A DNA stretch of 7,293 nucleotides from Gammaproteobacteria bacterium. Lineage in GTDB: Bacteria > Pseudomonadota > Gammaproteobacteria > Burkholderiales > Burkholderiaceae_C. Both the position numbers and the translations under genes were made by a program. The DNA lies in the NCBI GenBank assembly GCA_018903185.1, contig JAHIQV010000507.1, positions 1-7,293 of the forward strand. The letters run 5' to 3'. A model generated the notes under the pieces. The model was not told the origin of the DNA, did no database searches, and saw nothing but the letters and a program-made list of their open reading frames with translations. Shown in pieces: positions 1-4,332 of the stretch; the stretch's first letter is position 1, and the number at the start of each line of letters is the position of its first letter.

Positions 1-1
1 C

Positions 2-427
2 CTGAGCGTGTACACGCGCGACGGCATGGAAGACATCCTGGTGGTGAAGCTGATCGCCAACTCGGCGAAACAGATCGGCATGTTCCTGGTCATCCTCGCC
101 ATCGTCAGCGCGGCCATCGTGGCGTTCATCATCTACACCATGACCATGGGCAAGCTGCGCGAGATCGCGGTGCTCAAGCTCATCGGCACGCGCGACCGCA
201 CCATCGCCGTCATGATCCTGCAGCAGGCGCTGGGCCTGGGGCTGATCGGCTTTGCCGTGGGCAAGGTGGCGGCCACGTTCTGGGCGCCGGCCTTCCCCAA
301 GTTTGTCTTGCTGCTGCCGGGCGATTCGATCACCGGCCTGGTGGTGACGCTGGTGATCTGCGCGCTGGCGAGCACGCTGGCGATCCGCGTCGCGCTCAAG
401 GTGGATCCGGGCGAGGCGATCGGATGA
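2..427 (+). CDS. ABC transporter permease, FtsX/MacB-like, C-terminal part (5' end outside window)
   Basis: This is the membrane subunit of an ABC transporter, cut by the left edge; the reading frame is open from base 2, so the real start lies upstream. About 142 residues are visible. Hydrophobic segments near bases 77-139, 203-277 and 323-388 give the last three helices of an FtsX-type permease. Between the first two lies a charged cytoplasmic loop with REIAVLKLIG, which matches the conserved loop of FtsX/MacB/DevC permeases that contacts the ATPase. The protein ends in DPGEAIG, like the usual DPxEAL-type tail of the family. Its TGA overlaps the ATG of the ATPase gene (ATGA), so the two are almost certainly one operon and one complex. 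Family knowledge points to export or lipid/lipoprotein extraction rather than solute import; the substrate is unknown. Full-length relatives are about 400 residues. Confidence 0.88.
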   Translation: MSVYTRDGMEDILVVKLIANSAKQIGMFLVILAIVSAAIVAFIIYTMTMGKLREIAVLKLIGTRDRTIAVMILQQALGLGLIGFAVGKVAATFWAPAFPKFVLLLPGDSITGLVVTLVICALASTLAIRVALKVDPGEAIG

Positions 428-1149
428 ACCCCATGAACACACCCCAACCCGGCGGCATCCTCATCGAAGGTCTGCGCAAGGTCTACGGCCACGGCGACAC
501 GGCCGTGGAAGCGCTCAAACACGTCAACATGCAGGTGAGCCCCGGCGAGGTGGTCGGCCTGGTCGGTCCCTCGGGCTCGGGCAAGAGCACGCTGCTGAAA
601 TGCCTGGGCGCGATCATCGAGCCCACCTCGGGCCGCATGACGCTGGGCAAGGATGTGATCTACGACAACGGCTGGAAGGTGAAGGACCTGCGCGCGCTGC
701 GGCGCGACCGCATCGGCTTCGTGTTCCAGGCGCCCTACCTGATTCCCTTCCTGGACGTGACCGACAACGTGGCCTTGCTGCCCATGCTGGCGGGCGTGCC
801 GAATGCGAAGGCACGGGAACGCGCGCTGGAGCTGCTCACCGCGCTCGATGTGTCGCACCGCGCCAGGGCCGAGCCTTCGCAGCTCTCGGGCGGCGAGCAG
901 CAGCGCGTGTCGATCGCGCGCGCGCTGGCCAACAAGCCGCCGGTGATCCTGGCCGACGAGCCCACCGCGCCGCTGGACAGCGAGCGCGCGCTGGGCGTGA
1001 TGCGCATCCTGAACCAGATGGCGCAACACGCGCAGACCGCGATCATCGTGGTGACGCACGACGAGAAGATCATCCCGACCTTCAAGCGGATCTACCACAT
1101 CCGCGACGGGCAGACGGTGGAAGAAGCCGGCGAAGGGCTCAGCCTGTAA
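424..1149 (+). CDS. ABC transporter ATP-binding protein (MacB/LolD/DevA-type)
   Basis: This 241-residue nucleotide-binding subunit pairs with the permease just upstream and drives transport by ATP hydrolysis at the inner face of the cytoplasmic membrane. All motifs are present in order: Walker A GPSGSGKST (residues 48-56), Q-loop Gln102 in FQAP, signature LSGGEQQR (154-161), Walker B VILADE (174-179) with catalytic Glu179, and the switch His212 in VVTHD. The D-loop reads APLDS, with a proline where related proteins usually have Ala or Gly-Ala/Asn (TAALD, TGALD, SGNLD). The ATG at 424 overlaps the permease stop; a second ATG at 433 is an alternative start, and neither is decided by a strong ribosome site. 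Length and motif pattern fit the LolD/MacB/DevA branch, whose members work with FtsX-fold permeases. The substrate cannot be read from the sequence. A 163-base gap follows before the sulfur-carrier gene. Confidence 0.95.
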   Translation: MNPMNTPQPGGILIEGLRKVYGHGDTAVEALKHVNMQVSPGEVVGLVGPSGSGKSTLLKCLGAIIEPTSGRMTLGKDVIYDNGWKVKDLRALRRDRIGFVFQAPYLIPFLDVTDNVALLPMLAGVPNAKARERALELLTALDVSHRARAEPSQLSGGEQQRVSIARALANKPPVILADEPTAPLDSERALGVMRILNQMAQHAQTAIIVVTHDEKIIPTFKRIYHIRDGQTVEEAGEGLSL

Positions 1150-1168
1150 GGCTTCACGGTCGTTCCAC

Positions 1169-1186
1169 CCCCTGCGGGCTCAGGGG
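1169..1186 (+). promoter_or_regulatory. Hairpin just after the ABC ATPase gene
   Basis: CCCCTG (1169-1174) and CAGGGG (1181-1186) pair perfectly around a six-base loop, 20 bases after the ATPase stop. It is followed by AAAA, not a T-run, so it is not a canonical intrinsic terminator on the + strand. It could end or stabilise the 3' end of the ABC transcript, or be a protein site. Confidence 0.4.
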
Positions 1187-1193
1187 AAAACCA

Positions 1194-1224
1194 CATCACC
1201 CATATGGGCTACCCGTCATCACCC
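1194..1224 (+). repeat. 8-bp direct repeat flanking a 10-bp palindrome
   Basis: CATCACCC occurs at 1194-1201 and again at 1217-1224, 23 bases apart, close to two helical turns. The perfect palindrome CCCATATGGG (1199-1208) overlaps the first copy. Same-face direct repeats upstream of an operon can be regulator half-sites. No known operator consensus was recognised here, so the role is open. Confidence 0.35.
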
Positions 1225-1242
1225 TTTGCGGTGATAGACGGG
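1212..1242 (+). promoter_or_regulatory. Strong 12-bp stem-loop in the leader of the sulfur-trafficking genes
   Basis: CCCGTCATCACC (1212-1223) pairs with GGTGATaGACGGG (1230-1242) around the six-base loop CTTTGC. All 12 pairs are Watson-Crick and only A1236 bulges. No T-run follows, so a rho-independent terminator is unlikely. It lies 70 bases upstream of the TusA-like start. It may be an operator dyad, an RNA structure, or a stability element between the ABC and sulfur genes. The structure is read directly from the bases; its function is not known. Confidence 0.5.
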
Positions 1243-1275
1243 CCGTGCGTCCTCTTGAAGAATCAACCTCCATGC

Positions 1276-1289
1276 GGTGCGTGAGCACC
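1276..1289 (+). promoter_or_regulatory. Small hairpin with GTGA (GNRA-type) tetraloop upstream of the TusA-like gene
   Basis: GGTGC (1276-1280) and GCACC (1285-1289) pair around GTGA, which as RNA is a stable GNRA tetraloop. It sits 23 bases before the start codon and 13 bases before the GGAG ribosome site, leaving an A-rich unpaired stretch between. It could keep the translation start region open or be chance. Confidence 0.3.
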
Positions 1290-1312
1290 ATCAAAAAACA
1301 CTGGAGACAACG

Positions 1313-1540
1313 ATGGAATTCAACAAGGAATTTGACGCCTCGGGCCTGGCCTGCCCCATGCCGATCGTCAAGACCAAGAAGGCGCTGGCCGACATGGCCA
1401 GCGGACAGATCCTGCGCGTGGTGGCGACCGACCCCGGCTCGGTGTGCGACATGGCCGCGTTTGCCGAGGCGACGGGCAACGCCCTGCTGGAACAGAGCAG
1501 CGAGAACAGCAAGTTCGTGTTCTACCTGAAGAAGGCCTGA
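1313..1540 (+). CDS. TusA-family sulfurtransferase (sulfur carrier protein)
   Basis: This 75-residue cytoplasmic protein carries sulfur as a cysteine persulfide and passes it between donor and acceptor proteins. The family signature ACPMPIVK is at residues 13-20, with Cys14 in CPMP as the expected sulfur-binding residue and following helix residues KTKKAL. Cys38 in SVCDM is a second cysteine. The length is typical of TusA/SirA proteins (about 75-80). ATG 1313 is chosen because GGAG at 1303-1306 lies six bases upstream and the protein then begins as family members do; a GTG at 1277 would add 12 residues without a good ribosome site and would cut into a hairpin. The DsrE-like and YeeE/YedE genes follow. 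That arrangement points to sulfur import or oxidation rather than the tRNA-thiolation role of E. coli TusA. Confidence 0.93.
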   Translation: MEFNKEFDASGLACPMPIVKTKKALADMASGQILRVVATDPGSVCDMAAFAEATGNALLEQSSENSKFVFYLKKA

Positions 1541-1579
1541 AGCCCCTCTCGCCTTTTCCCCTCGCAGGAGACACGCAAC

Positions 1580-2050
1580 GTGGCAAGCAAAAAAATGGCG
1601 TTGATCGCCACCAAGGGCACGCTGGACATGGCCTACCCGCCGTTCATCCTGGCGTCCACCGCGGCATCGCTGGGCTGGGATGTCCAGATCTTCTTCACCT
1701 TCTACGGCCTGCAGCTGCTGCGCAAGAGCCTCGACGGCGTGCAGATCAGCCCGCTGGCGAACCCGGCCATGCCGATGCCCGTGCCCATGCCGGTGATGGT
1801 GCAGATGCTGCCGGGCATGGAAGCGATGGCCACGATGATGATGAAGAAGAAGATGAAGTCCAAGGGCGTGGCCTCGCTGCAGGAACTGCGCGACGTCTGC
1901 CTGGAACTGGAGGTCAAGTTCGTCGCCTGCCAGATGACCGTGGACCTGTTCGAGTTCGAGACCAGCGAATTCATCAAGGACGTCGAATACGGCGGCGCCG
2001 CGACCTTCATGAAGTTCGCCGGCGAATCGGACGTCTGCCTGTTCATCTGA
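1580..2050 (+). CDS. DsrE/DsrF-like (DsrE2-type) sulfur-trafficking protein
   Basis: This 156-residue protein belongs to the DsrE/DrsH-like group, thought to accept and hand on persulfide sulfur together with TusA. The N-terminus MALIATKGTLDMAYPP starts the Rossmann-like DsrE fold and is followed by an FFTFYGL strand. Cys117 in VACQMT matches the conserved cysteine of the family; Cys107 and Cys153 (near the C-terminus) are additional. Residues 64-92 are strikingly rich in Met and Pro (AMPMPVPMP, LPGMEAMATMMM) and are followed by the basic run KKKMKSK; this resembles the hydrophobic insert of DsrE2 proteins, which may contact membrane or partner. The start is GTG at 1580 with GGAG at 1567-1570, nine bases upstream. 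Forty bases separate it from the TusA-like gene and 100 from the transporter gene. The exact sulfur donor and acceptor are inferred, not shown. Confidence 0.9.
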   Translation: MASKKMALIATKGTLDMAYPPFILASTAASLGWDVQIFFTFYGLQLLRKSLDGVQISPLANPAMPMPVPMPVMVQMLPGMEAMATMMMKKKMKSKGVASLQELRDVCLELEVKFVACQMTVDLFEFETSEFIKDVEYGGAATFMKFAGESDVCLFI

Positions 2051-2150
2051 CGCCCCCTGCCGGCAAGGCAGCAGACACGGCGCGGTGGTCGTCCACTACC
2101 GCCATGCGCTGCCGCGGCGGGTGATCTTTGCCTGAAATGGAGCCCTGCAC

Positions 2151-3254
2151 ATGAGCGAAGGAATGAACCCGTCGATGCTGGTGGTCTGGGGTGGTTTTGT
2201 CCTGGCCTTCATCTTTGGCGCCGTGGCCAACAAGACCAACTTCTGCACCATGGGCGCGATCTCGGACGTGGTCAACATGGAGCACTGGGGCCGCATGCGC
2301 ATGTGGCTGCTGACCATCGCCGTGGCGGTGATCGGGGCCAACCTGCTCTATTACTTCGGCCTGATCGACCTGTCCAGGTCGGTTTACCAGCGGCCGGTGC
2401 TGCCCTGGTTGTCGTTGCTGCTGGGCGGCACCCTGTTCGGCGTGGGCATGACCATCGCCGCCGGCTGCACCAACAAGAACCTGGTGCGCGTGGGCGGTGG
2501 CAGCCTGCGATCGGTGGTGGTGCTGACGGTTCTGGCGATCTCGGCCTACATGACACTCAAGGGCCTGTTTGGCCAGTGGCGCGCCAGCTACCTGGACCCG
2601 GTCTCGGTGGACCTGTCGCAGTGGGGCTTCAGCGCCCAGGGCCTGCCGCAGGTGCTGGCCAGGCTGACCGGCCTGCCGGACAAGACGGTGCTGCTGATCA
2701 CGCTGAGCGTGGTGGGGCTGGGCCTGCTGGCGTTCGTGTTCAAGGACAAGCGCTTCCGCGCCAACCTGTCCCACGTGTTCGGCTCGGTGGTGCTGGGTCT
2801 GGTGGTCGTGGCCGCCTGGTACCTGACCGGCCATCTCGGCTACGGCGAAGATCCCGAGACGCTCGAAACGGTGTACTTCGCCACCAACACCCGCACGCTG
2901 GAATCCATGAGCTTCGTCGCACCAGTGGCCTACAACCTGGAAATGCTCATGATGTGGACCGACAAGTCGCTGCGCATGACCTTCGGCATCGCGTCGGCCA
3001 TCGGCGTGGTGCTCGGCTCCTTCGCCTACGCCATCAGCACGCGGCAGTTCCGCTGGGAAGGCTTTGCCTCGATGGAGGATCTGCGCACCCAGCTCATCGG
3101 CGCGGTGCTGATGGGCTTTGGCGGGGTCACAGCGATGGGCTGCACGATCGGCCAGGGCCTGTCGGGCGTGTCCACCCTGGCGATCGGCTCCTTCATCGCC
3201 CTGACGGGCATTGTGGGCGGGGCGGTGGCCACGATGAAGTGGCAGCAGCGCTGA
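2151..3254 (+). CDS. YeeE/YedE family transporter (thiosulfate/sulfur-compound permease, TsuA-like)
   Basis: This is a 367-residue inner-membrane protein with about nine hydrophobic helices (near residues 7-26, 50-70, 84-105, 117-140, 178-197, 208-226, 275-296, 312-336, 338-362). Three motif cysteines stand out: Cys32 in NFCTMGA, Cys106 in AAGCTNKN and Cys331 in AMGCTIGQG. The last two repeat the pattern GCTxxxxLxxV, which fits the two-fold internal repeat of the family. In the characterised member TsuA, three cysteines line the pore and relay thiosulfate; the same pattern here supports uptake of thiosulfate or a related reduced sulfur species. ATG 2151 has GGAG at 2139-2142, eight bases upstream. 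The preceding 100-base gap contains a weak six-pair hairpin (2084-2089 with 2095-2100, one G-T pair) and no clear promoter. The TusA-like and DsrE2-like neighbours would receive the imported sulfur. The actual substrate is not determined. Confidence 0.92.
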   Translation: MSEGMNPSMLVVWGGFVLAFIFGAVANKTNFCTMGAISDVVNMEHWGRMRMWLLTIAVAVIGANLLYYFGLIDLSRSVYQRPVLPWLSLLLGGTLFGVGMTIAAGCTNKNLVRVGGGSLRSVVVLTVLAISAYMTLKGLFGQWRASYLDPVSVDLSQWGFSAQGLPQVLARLTGLPDKTVLLITLSVVGLGLLAFVFKDKRFRANLSHVFGSVVLGLVVVAAWYLTGHLGYGEDPETLETVYFATNTRTLESMSFVAPVAYNLEMLMMWTDKSLRMTFGIASAIGVVLGSFAYAISTRQFRWEGFASMEDLRTQLIGAVLMGFGGVTAMGCTIGQGLSGVSTLAIGSFIALTGIVGGAVATMKWQQR

Positions 3255-3284
3255 AGCGTTGAAGACCAGGGCGGTCCGAATGTC
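3255..3284. other. Convergent intergenic gap without recognisable terminator
   Basis: Thirty bases separate the stop codons of the transporter gene (+) and the Cys-rich gene (-). No GC-rich hairpin followed by a T-run was found on either strand; only short four-base complementarities are visible. The two convergent transcripts probably overlap, or ends are set by Rho. Confidence 0.45.
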
Positions 3285-3728
3285 CTAGCTGTCTGGCGCC
3301 GAGGCGCGCCGCCGCGGTTGCGTGGCCAGGATCTGCGCGACGATGCGTTCCCAGGGCAGTTGCACCAGGCTGCCGTGTTCCCGCTGGGCCTGCACAACCA
3401 GGCGGTGCACATCGGGCTGCGGAGCGTCCAGCACCTGCTGCAGGCCCCGCAGGCCACCACAGTGCAGGCGCATGACGGTGCCATGGGTGAGCGGTGCGCC
3501 CGGGTGCAGCTTCAGCGGAAAGGTGGCCCGCTCCAGGAACAGGCGCTCCAGCGTTTCACAGTTCAGGTGGGCCGGAGCCTGGCTGCAGGCCAGCACCTCG
3601 CGCTCGGCCACCGAGTGCCGGACCGACAGTTCGCAGACGGCCTGTCGCGCCAGCAACGCAGCCTTGAACACGCAAGGCAAGCGGTTGACCTCGGCCTGGG
3701 TGCGACGGTAGGCGGCCTCGTCAACCAT
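3285..3728 (-). CDS. Conserved-looking Cys-rich protein of unknown function
   Basis: This 147-residue soluble protein, last of the minus-strand block, was not matched to a named family. It has five cysteines: Cys19 (LPCVF), Cys32 (AVCEL), Cys48 (LACSQ), Cys57 (LNCET) and Cys90 (LHCGGL). The first four, with spacing C-X12-C-X15-C-X8-C, could bind Zn or an Fe-S cluster; this is inference. It has no signal peptide or membrane segment. The second half (GGLRGLQQVL, DVHRLVVQA, LPWERIV) looks helical, and the C-terminus is basic (QPRRR). ATG 3728 is chosen because it starts 16 bases after the upstream stop and the sequence from VDEAAYRR on looks protein-like; a GTG at 3773 would add 15 residues and overlap the upstream gene. 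No strong ribosome site decides between them. Codon pattern and protein composition argue that it is a real gene, not a shadow of the weaker plus-strand frames. Confidence 0.75.
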   Translation of the reverse strand: MVDEAAYRRTQAEVNRLPCVFKAALLARQAVCELSVRHSVAEREVLACSQAPAHLNCETLERLFLERATFPLKLHPGAPLTHGTVMRLHCGGLRGLQQVLDAPQPDVHRLVVQAQREHGSLVQLPWERIVAQILATQPRRRASAPDS

Positions 3729-3744
3729 GACCGGACCCGCGTGG

Positions 3745-3963
3745 TTATTCTTCGCCCGGGTGCCCGGGTTCACGCACCTGGCACAGCAGCTCTTCGGCCT
3801 GCCACTCGTTCTCGGCGAAGATCACCTTCACCTTGTCGGAGGTGTCTGGCGGCAGCGCGGCTCGCAGCGTCTTGGCTTGGCCGGACGCTGCGGCAAAGGC
3901 CCCGTGCTCCTCCAGTTTGTCGAGCTGGCCGTAGGGTTTGACGCGGTAGATGTAGTACGGCAC
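3745..3963 (-). CDS. Small conserved-looking protein, 72 residues, unknown function
   Basis: A 72-residue cytoplasmic protein starting MPYYIYRVKPYG and ending in an acidic tail GHPGEE. The pattern is a short beta strand (YYIYRV), a helix with LDKLEEH and QAKTLRAAL, a second strand (KVKVIFA) and a helix (ENEWQAEELLCQV), suggesting a small alpha/beta fold. Cys61 is the only cysteine. GTG 3963 has GAGGA six to ten bases upstream, a good start. It resembles small proteins I recall from betaproteobacterial genomes annotated as hypothetical, but no function is known to me. It lies 27 bases after the S24-domain gene and 16 bases before the Cys-rich gene, so it is most likely in the same transcript. 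The hydrophobic, aromatic-rich N-terminus is not a signal peptide. Confidence 0.78.
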   Translation of the reverse strand: MPYYIYRVKPYGQLDKLEEHGAFAAASGQAKTLRAALPPDTSDKVKVIFAENEWQAEELLCQVREPGHPGEE

Positions 3964-3990
3964 GGAGGTTCCTCAGAACAGGGGTTTCGC

Positions 3991-4332
3991 TCAGACGTAG
4001 CGTTTGCTGGCACGGCGCCGCCCGGGCAGCGCCTTCTGGATGATGACGCCCCGAACGGCCGAGAGATCCGGCAGCGACCGGTCGGCGAAGGCCGGGTTCA
4101 GCGCGTGCAGCGTCCAGCCGTTCGCCTGCTGGCAGAGCTGGCGGAAGATCCATTCACCGGCGTGCTGGGCCAGCACGAAGCTGCCGTCGCGCACCAGGCC
4201 CTCGGGTTCGATGAGGATGATCTCGCCCTCCAGGAACTCGGGCTCCATGCTGGTGCCAAGCACGCGCAGGGCAAAGGCTTCACTTCCGCTGCAGGCGGAC
4301 TCACCAGGCATGGCATCGAGTTGGACCGTCAC
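3991..4332 (-). CDS. S24 (LexA/UmuD-like) peptidase-domain protein lacking a DNA-binding domain
   Basis: The 113 residues cover only the S24 fold of LexA, UmuD and phage repressors. The nucleophile motif is clear: Ser28 in VLGTSMEPEF, then GEIILIEP, matching the G-x-S-M-x-P and D-x-(I/V) strand pattern. Where LexA and UmuD have the general-base Lys (VKRL), this protein reads IFRQL, placing Arg64 at the Lys position. The rest (LHALNP, VRGVIIQK) fits the family, and the C-terminus is basic (GRRRASKRYV). No helix-turn-helix precedes the domain and no obvious Ala-Gly/Cys-Gly cleavage site is visible, so SOS-type self-cleavage is doubtful. GTG 4332 is chosen because its GTGA overlaps the stop of the reductase gene by four bases, suggesting translational coupling. 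A longer reading of the frame upstream is low-complexity Arg/Ala-rich shadow of the reductase gene. Role in the block is unknown; a sensory or binding function is possible. Confidence 0.85.
   Translation of the reverse strand: MTVQLDAMPGESACSGSEAFALRVLGTSMEPEFLEGEIILIEPEGLVRDGSFVLAQHAGEWIFRQLCQQANGWTLHALNPAFADRSLPDLSAVRGVIIQKALPGRRRASKRYV

Noticed and set aside
133..1098. Minus-strand frame of 321 codons opposite the ABC genes
   Set aside because: His/Gln/Arg-rich shadow; the plus strand has complete Walker A, signature and Walker B motifs.
1169..1242. Rho-independent terminator after the ABC ATPase gene
   Set aside because: Two good stems exist, but neither is followed by a T-run on either strand, so they are listed only as hairpins of unknown function.
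1255..1283. Sigma-70 promoter with TTGAAG as -35 element
   Set aside because: At 17-base spacing the -10 position reads TGCGTG, which is far from the consensus.
3318..3941. Plus-strand frames over the Cys-rich and 72-residue genes
   Set aside because: They cross two minus-strand genes that have better starts, plausible secondary structure and a shared operon layout; the plus-strand products look like shadow translations.
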